This document shows positions 17,229 through 25,926 of a DNA stretch of 38,561 nt, in pieces; within the stretch, counting starts at the first letter, position 1, and each line of letters starts with the position of its first letter. The position numbers and the translations under genes are program-made. Source of the stretch: CAZFZT01 sp964523675 (GTDB lineage Bacteria > Planctomycetota > Phycisphaerae > Phycisphaerales > SM1A02); the NCBI GenBank assembly GCA_964523675.1, contig CAZFZT010000024.1:1-38561 (forward strand), read 5' to 3'. The notes under the pieces are model-generated. The model did not search any database and was not told where the DNA came from. It was given only the letters and a program-made list of their open reading frames with translations.

Positions 17229-18041
17229 ATGGCAGTCCTCGCACTTCATTCCGCATCGACCGGACTTCGCGCACTCAGCACGAGTCTTGATGTCATCGCA
17301 AACAATCTCGCAAACTCGAACACGGATGGATTCAAGTCCAGTCGTGTCAATTTCCAGGACCTTCTCTACATCGAGCGGGCCCAGCCGGGCGTTGAAAACA
17401 TCAATGGCGATCAGCGGCCGACCGGGGTTTATGTCGGTCTCGGCGTGAAGGAGTCGGGCACGCAAGTTGATTTCCGACAAGGCGCCGCCCTCAACACCGG
17501 CCGGGAGCTCGACATGATGATTGAGGGGAACGGCTTCTTTCAGGTGCAGGTCGAAGATGAACTTGGCGCGGACGGGCTGGCGTACACCCGTGCCGGCAAT
17601 TTCGCAGTGAGTGCGGAAGGGGAGATTGTGCTCGCCAACGATCAAGGCCGGCGGTTGGTGCCGGGCATTCAAATACCTGCCAACACGACCCAAGTCGAAA
17701 TCCTTACGGATGGCACTGTTCTCGCATTGGTGAATGGTGAAGCAGAGGCCGTGCAGATCGGGACCGTCGAACTGGCGTCATTCGTCAATCCGCCCGGGCT
17801 CAAGCCGATCGGCGAGAACCTCTACGTTCGCACCGCTGCATCAGGAGAAGCGGCAGTTGGCGCGCCGCTGGAAGGCGGCCGCGGCGCTATTCGGCAGCGG
17901 TTCCTCGAAGGATCGAATGTCGATCCGGTTGTGGAACTCGTCAGTCTGATTCGCACACAGCGCGCCTTTGAACTCAACAGCCAGTCCATCCAGGCCGCAG
18001 ACGAAGCGCTCCAGACCATTAGTCAGCTCCGACGGTTCTAA
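17229..18041 (+). CDS. flgG: Flagellar distal rod protein FlgG
   Basis: This is a 270-residue protein, the normal FlgG length, with TAAAGGA upstream at 17214-17220. Motifs: LHSASTGLRALSTSLDVIANNLANSNTDGFK at the start (in pieces: the ANNLANSNT rod motif), GLGVKESGTQVDFRQG, LDMMIEGNGFFQVQ, YTRAGNF, and the C-terminal EGSNVDPVVELVSLI followed by RAFELNSQSIQAADEAL. These are classical FlgG signatures. The protein builds the distal rod that carries the P and L rings. It belongs to the same operon as flgF and flgA (flgA starts 94 bases later). Confidence 0.96.
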   Translation: MAVLALHSASTGLRALSTSLDVIANNLANSNTDGFKSSRVNFQDLLYIERAQPGVENINGDQRPTGVYVGLGVKESGTQVDFRQGAALNTGRELDMMIEGNGFFQVQVEDELGADGLAYTRAGNFAVSAEGEIVLANDQGRRLVPGIQIPANTTQVEILTDGTVLALVNGEAEAVQIGTVELASFVNPPGLKPIGENLYVRTAASGEAAVGAPLEGGRGAIRQRFLEGSNVDPVVELVSLIRTQRAFELNSQSIQAADEALQTISQLRRF

Positions 18042-18135
18042 CACCCTTTGATGTCGTTCGCGCCCCTGAGCAGAGTTGAATCGCCCAGGAGGTGAAGCAA
18101 CAGCTCATCAGATACGAACAGGAAGGAACACGCGC

Positions 18136-19221
18136 ATGTTCGCCACCGCACTCGTTACCACAGTCGCGCTTTCGCTGGGAATGGTCGCAACGCCTGATGC
18201 CGCAACCATTTCCGTTCGTGCTTCGGTTCGACTTGCACCAGATGCGCAGCATGTGCTGCTTCGTGACATCGCTCATCTTGAAGGCGATGCGGCGGAAGCG
18301 CTCGCCGAGGTGGTGATCGGAGTGGTTCCGCAAGCCGGTGCGACAGCTGAGTTCTCCCTGAAGCAGATTCGCGACGCCCTTGACGAGGCGGGCGTACACT
18401 GGGGCAGAACGCACCTGAATGGGCGCAGCGTCGTCGTTCGCGCGCGTCATGCGGGGGCGGCATCCGCGCCACTGCCCATGGCGCCCGTGTCGCTCAATCA
18501 GGCGGTTGTGGAGACAGTGGTGGACCGGGAACGGCGTGAGCCGACACCGGAATTGGCGCTGACGCTGCTTGCTGACAACGATCTGCGCAGCGCAGTGGCA
18601 GAGTTTCTGGTCGAGAATCTTTGCGTGGAGCCAGATGATCTGCAATTGACATTCGACGATGGCGATGCGGAGTTTCTTGCACTTCCACTAGCAACCAATC
18701 GCTTTGAGTTGGCGCCGATAAGCAGCTTGCATTCCAATCGAATCGAACTGGCCATCAGGAAGTGGGATGGCGAGCGCGTGAGTGAACGCAAAACGATCAA
18801 CGTTGTTCCGGTCGTGCGCACTCAGGCGTTGACAGTTCAGCGTGATTTGAGCCGTGGCGAGGTGCTGTCGCTGGCTGATCTTGACTTGCGCGAGCAGTGG
18901 CTGGGGCCCGGCCTGATGGATGCGGCGCTTGGCGACGCCGACGCAGTGGTCGGCCGAACGCTCAATGCGCGACTGCGGGAGGGCGATGTGCTCCGCGACT
19001 CGCACCTTCAGCGCGAGACGATCGTTCGGCGGGGTGAGCTGGTGATGGTGCGATGTATTGTCGGCGGCGCGGTCATCTCGCTTCAGGCAGAAGCGCGGGC
19101 AAGCGCTGCCATCGGTGACCGCATCGAGTTTCGCAAGCCAGGCGAGCGAGAGACCTTTCTCGCGACGGTAACCGGCCGAGGTGCGGCGGTGGTCGATCTT
19201 TCCCGGCGATCCAAACAATAG
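18136..19221 (+). CDS. flgA: Flagellar P-ring assembly chaperone FlgA
   Basis: This is a 361-residue protein from the ATG at 18136, with AGGAAGGA upstream; the frame opens earlier, but this start gives a signal peptide (hydrophobic stretch ending PDAAT). The C-terminal 130 residues carry the SAF/ChapFlgA domain: LTVQRDLSRGEVLSLADL, VVGRTLNARLREGDVL and a last GDRIEFRKPGE segment. The N-terminal half is longer and less conserved than in enterobacterial FlgA. FlgA is a periplasmic chaperone for FlgI (P ring). No flgI gene follows in the window, so it must be elsewhere. The gene is followed by flgH after ten bases. Confidence 0.88.
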   Translation: MFATALVTTVALSLGMVATPDAATISVRASVRLAPDAQHVLLRDIAHLEGDAAEALAEVVIGVVPQAGATAEFSLKQIRDALDEAGVHWGRTHLNGRSVVVRARHAGAASAPLPMAPVSLNQAVVETVVDRERREPTPELALTLLADNDLRSAVAEFLVENLCVEPDDLQLTFDDGDAEFLALPLATNRFELAPISSLHSNRIELAIRKWDGERVSERKTINVVPVVRTQALTVQRDLSRGEVLSLADLDLREQWLGPGLMDAALGDADAVVGRTLNARLREGDVLRDSHLQRETIVRRGELVMVRCIVGGAVISLQAEARASAAIGDRIEFRKPGERETFLATVTGRGAAVVDLSRRSKQ

Positions 19222-19231
19222 GCGATTTCAC

Positions 19232-19951
19232 ATGCGCATTCTGACATTGACGATCTCTTCATTCGTGTTCGCGCTCGCTCCCTGTGCCGCAGGTCAATCC
19301 GATGCGAACAACGAGCCGAGCAGTTCCCTCATGGTGCGGCCGCCCACCGGATCACAGACGGAGGATCGGCCGACCGAACCGCCACACGCGCTGCGCCAGG
19401 TGAGCATGTTCGCCGTCGCACCGCCGCAGCCGCGATCGTTTCAAAAGCACGATCTCATTCAAATCATCGTGCGCGAACAAAGCGAAGCGAGAAGCCGCCA
19501 GGAAGTGGACACGGAGAAGAAATACGCACTCAACGGCAAGATTTCGGCCTTTCCCAACTTCCAGCTCTCTGACCTGTTGCAGTTCCAGCTTCAGGGGGGC
19601 AGCGGAACAAATATGCCGGAAGTGAGAGTGGATGGGAACCAGAAGTTTGAAGGTGACGGCGACTACCGTCGAAGCGATGACTTCACCGCGCGCATCACTG
19701 CGGAGGTCATTGAAGTGCTGCCCAATGGCAACCTCGTCATCGAAGCGCGTACCTTCATCAAAACCGATCGGGAGGAGCAGACGATGAAGGTGACCGGAGT
19801 TTGCCGGCCGCAAGATGTCACAGCTGCCAACACGGTGCTCTCCAATCAGATTCATAATCTGACCGTCGAGAAGGTGCATAACGGCGAATTGCCTCGGGCG
19901 GCAGAGCGCGGTATCATCGCCAAGGTGCTCGACTTTGTCTTTGCGTTCTGA
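19232..19951 (+). CDS. flgH: Flagellar L-ring protein FlgH
   Basis: This is a 239-residue protein from the ATG at 19232, ten bases after the flgA stop. The frame is open from 19181 but only this start gives a signal peptide (MRILTLTISSFVFALA). The body has the FlgH set: HDLIQIIVREQSEARSRQ, an F-x-G-D-G-D-Y-x-R-S-D-D-F segment, EVLPNGNLVIEA, VCRPQDVTAANTVLSNQI and a final F-V-F-A-F. FlgH forms the outer-membrane L ring. Most homologues are lipoproteins; here the cysteine is preceded by L-A-P, a poor lipobox, so lipidation is doubtful. The presence of an L-ring gene supports an outer-membrane-like layer. No flgI or flgJ follows. Confidence 0.92.
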   Translation: MRILTLTISSFVFALAPCAAGQSDANNEPSSSLMVRPPTGSQTEDRPTEPPHALRQVSMFAVAPPQPRSFQKHDLIQIIVREQSEARSRQEVDTEKKYALNGKISAFPNFQLSDLLQFQLQGGSGTNMPEVRVDGNQKFEGDGDYRRSDDFTARITAEVIEVLPNGNLVIEARTFIKTDREEQTMKVTGVCRPQDVTAANTVLSNQIHNLTVEKVHNGELPRAAERGIIAKVLDFVFAF

Positions 19952-20043
19952 GCAAACAAGCAGCCGTGACGCCGTACCCCACAGGGGGGGAGTCACATCT
20001 GAGGCAAATGCAGTATTCTCTTCTCACGACAGGAGGAGTACGA

Positions 20044-21384
20044 ATGCTGCGATGTAGTTACGTGACCTTGTTCGCCACGCTGATCTTTGCCGTCACATGT
20101 GCGGCTGCCGCACTCGCACAGCCCACAGCATACGTCGGCGCGCACCTGATTCCGATCGACGGACCGGAGATCCAGCGCGGCGTCTTGATCGTGAAAGACG
20201 GCCGTATTGCCGCGATCGGCGCAATCGATGATGTTGCGCTGCCGGACGATGCGCGCTTCGTCGATGTCTCCGGCAAAGTCATCATGCCGGGGCTGATCTG
20301 CACGCACAGTCACATCGGCGGCATCGGCGGCGCGGACTCAGCCGGGCCCATTCAGCCGGATGTGCGCATTTATGACTCGATCAACGTGCTCGACTCCGGC
20401 TTTCGCAGGGCGGTCGCAGGCGGACTGACCACGCTCAACATCATGCCCGGCTCCGGTCACCTGCTCAGCGGCCAGACGGTCTACGTCAAGTTGCGCGGTG
20501 CGACGGATGATTCCCGCACCATCGATGACCTGTTCATCCTGGATCAAGACGGCGAGATCATGGGCGGCATCAAGATGGCCAACGGAACGAACCCGATGCG
20601 GAGTTCCCAATGGCCGGGCACGCGCGGCAAGGCGGCTGCGCTTATGCGCGAACAGTTCATTCGAGCGCAGGAGTATCGCGAGAAGATCGAACGTGCGGCA
20701 GGCGATCCGGAAAAATTGCCGAAGCGAGACATCGGCCTTGAGGCCATGGTGAAGGTGCTCGAAGGCAAATGGGTCGTCCATCATCACACGCACCGGCACG
20801 ATGACATCATGACCGTTATCCGCCTCGCCAACGAGTTCGGCTTCCGCGTGGTGCTGCATCACGTGAGCGAAGCGTGGAAGATTTCGGATGAAATCGCAGC
20901 AGCGGGCGTGCCGTGCTCAGCGATCATCATTGACTCGCCTGGCGGGAAGCTCGAAGCGATCGGGCTTTCATGGGAGGTCGGGGCTGCGCTTGAACAGTCA
21001 GGCGTGCTCACCGCGTTTCACACGGATGACTACATCACCGACTCGCGGCTGTTTCTGCGAATGGCGGCCCTTGCGGTGCGTGGCGGCATGTCGCGCGAAG
21101 GCGCGCTCAAGGCGCTCACGCTTGCGGGAGCGATGATGCTCGACCTCGATCATCGCATCGGTTCACTCACTGCGGGGAAGGATGCGGACTTTGTGATCCT
21201 TGATGGCGATCCGCTCTCGGTTTATTGCAAGGTCTTGGCGACGTATGTGGAAGGTGAGCGCGTCTTCGATCGCAATGATCCGAAGGATCGGCTGTATGCC
21301 GTCGGCGGCTACGGCGCAGGTCACGATCAGTCGCCGTATTTCTGCTGCTTTGGACCGCTGATGTTGATGCGAGGAGGTCAATGA
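20044..21384 (+). CDS. Amidohydrolase family protein, secreted, metal site intact
   Basis: This is a 446-residue protein from the ATG at 20044, with AGGAGGAG at 20031-20038. It has a signal peptide (hydrophobic, ending AALAQ near residue 26). The fold is that of imidazolonepropionase-like amidohydrolases: an N-terminal beta part, PGLICTHSH with the metal-binding His88 and His90, VVHHHTHRHDD, VLHHVSEAW, and a late FHTDDYITDS with the catalytic-type Asp. A C-terminal GKDADFVILDGDPL returns to the beta part. The substrate is unknown; relatives hydrolyse cyclic amides or dipeptides. The next gene starts one base after this stop and encodes a diverged relative, so the two products probably work together outside the cytoplasm. 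Confidence 0.85.
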   Translation: MLRCSYVTLFATLIFAVTCAAAALAQPTAYVGAHLIPIDGPEIQRGVLIVKDGRIAAIGAIDDVALPDDARFVDVSGKVIMPGLICTHSHIGGIGGADSAGPIQPDVRIYDSINVLDSGFRRAVAGGLTTLNIMPGSGHLLSGQTVYVKLRGATDDSRTIDDLFILDQDGEIMGGIKMANGTNPMRSSQWPGTRGKAAALMREQFIRAQEYREKIERAAGDPEKLPKRDIGLEAMVKVLEGKWVVHHHTHRHDDIMTVIRLANEFGFRVVLHHVSEAWKISDEIAAAGVPCSAIIIDSPGGKLEAIGLSWEVGAALEQSGVLTAFHTDDYITDSRLFLRMAALAVRGGMSREGALKALTLAGAMMLDLDHRIGSLTAGKDADFVILDGDPLSVYCKVLATYVEGERVFDRNDPKDRLYAVGGYGAGHDQSPYFCCFGPLMLMRGGQ

Positions 21385-21385
21385 C

Positions 21386-22756
21386 ATGGGAAAGGAGCCA
21401 CGGATGAACACGGACGAACACGGATGGAACGCATGGTTGACGCACGATCTCTTTAGCCATGTGTTTCCTTGTGCATCCGTGGTATCTGTTGTTCTCTTGA
21501 TCTGCGCTCTTGTTGCAGGAGAGGCGCATGCGCAGATTGCAGTGAAAGGCGGGACCGTGTACACCATGGCGGGCGAGCCGATTCAGAACGGAGTGGTGCT
21601 CGTGCAGGACGGTCGCATTACCGCCGTCGGCCCTGCCCGCGAGATTCAGATTCCGCTTGGTTACGCCATCCACGAAGCAGCGGTCGTTACGCCCGGCTTG
21701 ATCGATGCGCACGGCACCGTCGGCTTGACCGGTATCTACAACCAGGATCACGATCAGGATCAGATCGAGCGCTCCGGCGCGATCCAGCCCGAACTCCGCG
21801 CGCTCGATGCATACAACGCGCACGAAGAACTCGTTGCGTACTTGCGGAGCTTCGGCGTGACGAGCGTGCATACCGGCCACGCGCCGGGTGAACTTGTCTC
21901 CGGCCAGACAATGATCGTGAAGACTGTCGGCAACACCGCGGAACAGGCCATGATTGTTGAAACGGCAGCGATCGCCGCCACTCTCGGTCCCGGGGCGCGT
22001 CGAAGTGGCGGCTCGCCCGGCACACGCGGCAAGATGATGGCGATGCTGCGCGCTGAACTCATCAAAGCGCAGGAGTACCTTGATGAGCGCGTGCAATTTG
22101 ACGATGTCGAAGCAGAGGATGAGCGCGAAGCACATGCCGATGCGGAGGAGAGCGGTGATGAAGAGCAAGCCCCGAAGGAGCAGCGCATGCCGCCGCGCAA
22201 TCTGCGACTGGAAGCGCTCGGCAGGGTGCTCTCGCGCGAGTTGCCGCTGCTTATCACGGCCCACAAGGCGCAGGACATTGCCTCCGCGCTGCGCCTGGCT
22301 GAAGAGTTCAACATTCGCATCATTCTCGACGGGGCGGCTGAGTCGTATTTGCTTGTCGATGAGATTCTGGCGGCACAGGTGCCGGTGATTCTTCATCCTT
22401 CCATGCAGCGGATGTATGGCGAACTGGAGAACGCCAGCTTCGAGACAGCAACGAAGCTGCGTGAGGCGGGTGTGCCGATTGCGATGCAAAGCGGCTATGA
22501 GGGGTATGTGCCCAAGACACGCGTTGTATTGCTCGAAGCGGCAATCTATGCGGCAAATGGTCTGGGAATGCAGAACGCGCTCGCTGCGATCACGCGCGAT
22601 GCTGCCGTGATGCTCGGCATCGATGATCGAGTTGGCACGCTGCAAGTCGGCAAGGATGCGGACATCGCGCTTTACGACGGCGACCCGTTTGAATACACGA
22701 CGAAGTGTCTCGGCACGATCATTGATGGCAAGCTAGTCAGCGACACGCCGCGATAA
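21386..22756 (+). CDS. Amidohydrolase-like protein lacking the HxH metal motif
   Basis: This is a 456-residue protein starting one base after the previous gene, with GAGGAGGTCA inside that gene's end. A second ATG at 21404 also has AAAGGAG before it. The expected metal-binding HxH after the TPGLIDA segment reads H-G-T (His109 and Thr111), and the later His/Asp pockets seen in the upstream partner are altered (AHKAQDI; an IAMQSGYEGY where FHTDDY stands). The C-terminal GKDADIALYDGDPF is kept. An acidic insert of about 40 residues (residues 230-270) is extra. It may be a catalytically weak or inactive partner of the upstream enzyme. The first 45 codons fall on a dispersed repeat, so the native N-terminus and its export signal are uncertain. 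Confidence 0.8.
   Translation: MGKEPRMNTDEHGWNAWLTHDLFSHVFPCASVVSVVLLICALVAGEAHAQIAVKGGTVYTMAGEPIQNGVVLVQDGRITAVGPAREIQIPLGYAIHEAAVVTPGLIDAHGTVGLTGIYNQDHDQDQIERSGAIQPELRALDAYNAHEELVAYLRSFGVTSVHTGHAPGELVSGQTMIVKTVGNTAEQAMIVETAAIAATLGPGARRSGGSPGTRGKMMAMLRAELIKAQEYLDERVQFDDVEAEDEREAHADAEESGDEEQAPKEQRMPPRNLRLEALGRVLSRELPLLITAHKAQDIASALRLAEEFNIRIILDGAAESYLLVDEILAAQVPVILHPSMQRMYGELENASFETATKLREAGVPIAMQSGYEGYVPKTRVVLLEAAIYAANGLGMQNALAAITRDAAVMLGIDDRVGTLQVGKDADIALYDGDPFEYTTKCLGTIIDGKLVSDTPR
21398..21482. repeat. Imperfect palindromic repeat (CCACGGATGAACACGG type) in gene 5' end
   Basis: The left arm starts CCACGGATGAACACGGAC at 21398, and the right arm ends GTGCATCCGTGG at 21482. The outer 9 bases pair perfectly and the next 18 or so imperfectly. 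Reading the other strand gives the His-Pro-Cys-Ser-Ser-Val-Phe-Ile-Arg-Gly peptide that turns up as a spurious ORF in many environmental genomes. Here it lies inside the start region of the second amidohydrolase gene. Confidence 0.65.
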
Positions 22757-22770
22757 CGTTGGGCAAATGC

Positions 22771-22921
22771 ACCACAGAGGGCCACGGAGAGCCACGGAGA
22801 AAGACGTATGGCGGTTGGCTTTCGGGCCCGCTGCGCTGGAACGCTCCCGCGCACCCATACATTTGCATTTTTCTACATCTCGCTCCTGCTTTCTCGGTGG
22901 CTCTCCGTGGCCCTCTGTGGT
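22771..22921. repeat. Long inverted repeat (ACCACAGAGGGCCACGGAG type), possible bidirectional terminator
   Basis: The left arm 22771-22802 and the right arm 22890-22921 are complementary at 31 of 32 positions, around an 87-base centre. The arms consist of GCCACGGAGA units. It fills the gap between the second amidohydrolase gene (stop 22756) and the convergent ppc gene (stop 22931). It is probably a mobile or dispersed MITE-like repeat that may also stop transcription from both sides. Confidence 0.7.
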
Positions 22922-22930
22922 TACAAAGAG

Positions 22931-25693
22931 TCAACCCGTCGTGCGAAGGCCAGCGGCGATGCCCTGGATGCTCATGCGAACGAGCCATTGCAACGCTTCG
23001 TTTGTGTCGGCTTGCCGGTCAGTATCTGCTTCGCGCAATCGGCGAAAGAGTTCAATCTGAATCAGATTGATCGGATCGACGTGGGGGTTACGTACTTCGA
23101 TCGAGCGCTTCAGCCAGGGAACGGAGCCGAGCAGTTCATCGTTGCCGCTCATGGCAAGGACAGCGCTTCGCGAGCGATCGAACTCTGCGTGGATTCTGCC
23201 CCAGACCGCTTCGCGCTGCGCTTCATTCGGGACCAAGTCAGCGTAGTGGCGTGCGATGCCGATGTCGGCTTTCGCGAGCGCGAGCGCTGCGTTGTCGATC
23301 GTGGCCTGGAAGAACGGCCAGTGCTGGTACATCTCGCGCAACTCACTGTGCAGCGACGGCTCCTGCGACGCGCGCGACTCGATCGCTGCGCCAAGGCCGT
23401 ACCACGCGGGGATGAAATGACGATTCTGCGTCCATGAGAAGACCCAGGGAATCGCGCGCAGGTCTTTGAGCGTGCGCTGGCCCGATCGCCGCGCCGGCCT
23501 TGAGCCGATGGGCAGGCGTTCGATTTCCGTAATTGGCGTCGCCAGGTCAAAATATGAGAGGAAGCCGTCGGTTTCAACGAGTTCGCGGTAGTGGCTCAGC
23601 GCACTCTCTGAGAGCGACTCCATGATCTGCCGCCAGCGCGAGGGCAGGTCGTGCGGCTTCGCCTCGGCTGCGCTCACCAGCATCGTGGCCCACGTCACCT
23701 GTTCGAGATGTCGGTACGCCACCTGCGGATCGTCATAGCGCTCGGCGAGTACTTCACCCTGCTCGGTGATGCGCACCGCGCCATCGACGGTGTCCGGCGG
23801 AAGCGAGAGGATGCTGCGTGCGGCAGGTCCGCCGCCGCGCCCAAGTGAACCGCCCCGGCCGTGGAAAAAAATCGCGCGCACGCCATGCCGATGCGTCACC
23901 TCGCGCAGTCGCACCTGCGCTTCGTGCAGTCGCCATGAGGCGGTAAGATAGCCGCCGTCTTTCGTGCTGTCGGAGTAGCCGATCATGATGATCTGGCTGT
24001 TGTCATGTTCCTGCACATGCTTGCGATAGAGCGGATGCGCGAGAATCGCATCAAGTGTTTGCGGCGCGCGTTTGAGGTCATCGATCGTTTCAAAGAGCGG
24101 CGCGATCGGCATGAGGGGCGTTGCATCGCCATCGCCAGCCGCCCACTGCGCAAGCCACAGCACCGCCAGCAGATCGCTCGGTTGATGCGTCATGCTGATG
24201 ACGTGCGCGCCGAGCGAGTTGCGGCCGCTCATTCGCAACGTCTCCGCCAGCAATCGAAAGAGCGCGAGCGTCTCGCGCGCCTCACCCGACAAATCAGCGT
24301 CATTGAGATCGCCTCTCGTGCCCATCGCGCGGGTCAGCGCGTCCTGCCGCGCATCCTCATCGCGCGCTGCGTAGTCTTTGCAGGCGCCGATTACGCGGAG
24401 AACCTCGTCGATCACGCGGTGATATACCGACGATTCCTGGCGAATATCCAGCCGCATCATGTGAAAGCCGAACACCTCGGCCTGGTCGATCCACTCATCA
24501 AGCATCGAACTGACGACATTGCCGCCTGCGTGCTCGTGCAGGGATCGGCGGATCATCATCAGATCGCCGACCAGTTCCTCGCTGCCTTGATATGCACCTG
24601 AAGGCAACTGCTCGAACGGTCTTGCCTGCTGCGTCTGCTCGATGCGCCACTGCACAAGGCGCAGCCATAGGCGATACGGCTCATGCTGCGCAATCGGCTC
24701 GAGCAGCGGCGCAGCGTCGGTCCACTTCGAACGCGCCTCATCAAGCGCATTAAGGAAGAACTGCGGCACGCGCGCCCGCCGCTGCGACATGCTCAGCGAT
24801 CGTCGCAATCTTCTGCATTGAAGCTCATGCCGCTCCAGCGCGACTTCGCGCAGGCGCCGCAGCGTCCGGCGGGTGATGTCGGCAGTGACATTTGGATTGC
24901 CATCACGATCGCCGCCGATCCACGAACCGAATCGCAGAAACGGCGGTACGTGGAAACTGCGGTCGGGATAATGCGCTACAAGCGATTCACGCAGATCGCG
25001 ATAGAGTTCCGGCAGGACGTGCCAAAGCGTGGTTGAGAAGAACAGCCCGCGCTCGACTTCTTCGAGCACAGTCGGCTTGCGCTCGCGCAGTGAATCGGTC
25101 TGCCATAGCGCGGTGAGGTCAGCCCGGATGCGCTGCATGAGCCGATCGCGCTCGCGGGGGAGTAAATCCTCTAGATCGATCTCGTGCATGTGATCGCGCA
25201 GATCACGAATCTTCTCTCGCACCGACTTGCGCTTCGCTTCGGTCGGATGTGCCGTGAAGACGAGTTCGATGGAGAGGCGATCGAGCAGCGTCTGCATCTT
25301 CTCCGCTGAGGTGCCTGCCGAGGCCAGCCGCTCGACCGCTTCGCCGATGGATTCAGCGCGCGGGTGTGGATGTCGCTGTCGCTCGCGTTCCCGAAGGACG
25401 CGCACCCGGTGGCGATCCTCAGCGAGGTTCGCAAGGTCGAAGAACGTGCTCAGGGCCTGCACGATCGGCCCGGCCTGACTTGCATCAAGGTCCGCGATCA
25501 ACGTGATCAGGCGATCTTCCGCCTGCTGGTCGCCCTCACGGCGGGCTTTCGCAAGGTCGCGCACCCGGCCGATGAGGTTGAGCGCCGTTTCGCCTTCAAG
25601 GTCGGCGACGGTTTCATCGAGCAGCCGGGCGAGTAGTCGCACATCATCGCGCAGAGCCGCCGGGTCCGCCATGGCTGATTCAGGATCGCCCAT
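22931..25693 (-). CDS. ppc: Phosphoenolpyruvate carboxylase
   Basis: About 920 residues from the ATG at 25693 (MGDPES); the ATG at 25672 is also possible, and the frame is open to 25777, but there it runs against the tRNA. The enzyme adds bicarbonate to phosphoenolpyruvate to make oxaloacetate, refilling the TCA cycle. Active-site signatures are present: VFTAHPTEAKRKS with the catalytic His, IGYSDSTKDGGYL, FHGRGGSLGRGGGP, and the QGEVLAERY segment. The C-terminus ends in T-T-G, matching the usual Q-N-T-G end. The length fits the family (about 880-970). It is convergent with the amidohydrolase genes across a large palindrome. Confidence 0.97.
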   Translation of the reverse strand: MGDPESAMADPAALRDDVRLLARLLDETVADLEGETALNLIGRVRDLAKARREGDQQAEDRLITLIADLDASQAGPIVQALSTFFDLANLAEDRHRVRVLRERERQRHPHPRAESIGEAVERLASAGTSAEKMQTLLDRLSIELVFTAHPTEAKRKSVREKIRDLRDHMHEIDLEDLLPRERDRLMQRIRADLTALWQTDSLRERKPTVLEEVERGLFFSTTLWHVLPELYRDLRESLVAHYPDRSFHVPPFLRFGSWIGGDRDGNPNVTADITRRTLRRLREVALERHELQCRRLRRSLSMSQRRARVPQFFLNALDEARSKWTDAAPLLEPIAQHEPYRLWLRLVQWRIEQTQQARPFEQLPSGAYQGSEELVGDLMMIRRSLHEHAGGNVVSSMLDEWIDQAEVFGFHMMRLDIRQESSVYHRVIDEVLRVIGACKDYAARDEDARQDALTRAMGTRGDLNDADLSGEARETLALFRLLAETLRMSGRNSLGAHVISMTHQPSDLLAVLWLAQWAAGDGDATPLMPIAPLFETIDDLKRAPQTLDAILAHPLYRKHVQEHDNSQIIMIGYSDSTKDGGYLTASWRLHEAQVRLREVTHRHGVRAIFFHGRGGSLGRGGGPAARSILSLPPDTVDGAVRITEQGEVLAERYDDPQVAYRHLEQVTWATMLVSAAEAKPHDLPSRWRQIMESLSESALSHYRELVETDGFLSYFDLATPITEIERLPIGSRPARRSGQRTLKDLRAIPWVFSWTQNRHFIPAWYGLGAAIESRASQEPSLHSELREMYQHWPFFQATIDNAALALAKADIGIARHYADLVPNEAQREAVWGRIHAEFDRSRSAVLAMSGNDELLGSVPWLKRSIEVRNPHVDPINLIQIELFRRLREADTDRQADTNEALQWLVRMSIQGIAAGLRTTG

Positions 25694-25778
25694 GGGCAGA
25701 GGATAGGCGATGAGGTCAGTTCGTTGAGCGGCTGATCGGCATGTTGGAATCCCGGCTGCTGGATACAATTGCCGCATC

Positions 25779-25851
<73 letters not shown>

Positions 25852-25866
25852 CTCTTCCCTTTGGCG

Positions 25867-25911
25867 GCGCGAAACCGCAAGCGACTTTGGATGACGCTTG
25901 CAGTTTCGCGC
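25867..25911. promoter_or_regulatory. 17-bp stem-loop between tRNA-Gly and prfB
   Basis: Left arm 25867-25883 and right arm 25895-25911 pair at 16 of 17 positions, around an 11-base loop. It starts 15 bases after the tRNA and ends 15 bases before the prfB ATG. No T-run follows. It may terminate or process the tRNA transcript, or control prfB translation, since no ribosome binding site is visible before that ATG. Confidence 0.6.
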
Positions 25912-25926
25912 GCTACCATCCGTACC

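Noticed and set aside
21167..22645. 492-codon open frame on the minus strand
   Set aside because: It lies antisense to the second amidohydrolase, is rich in His/Arg as expected of a shadow frame, and contains the HPCSSVFIRG peptide of the palindromic repeat. No domain or ribosome binding site.
25744..25769. A full sigma-70 promoter (TTGGAA and TACAAT) for tRNA-Gly
   Set aside because: The two boxes are only 14 bases apart, too short; only the -10-like TACAAT is worth noting.
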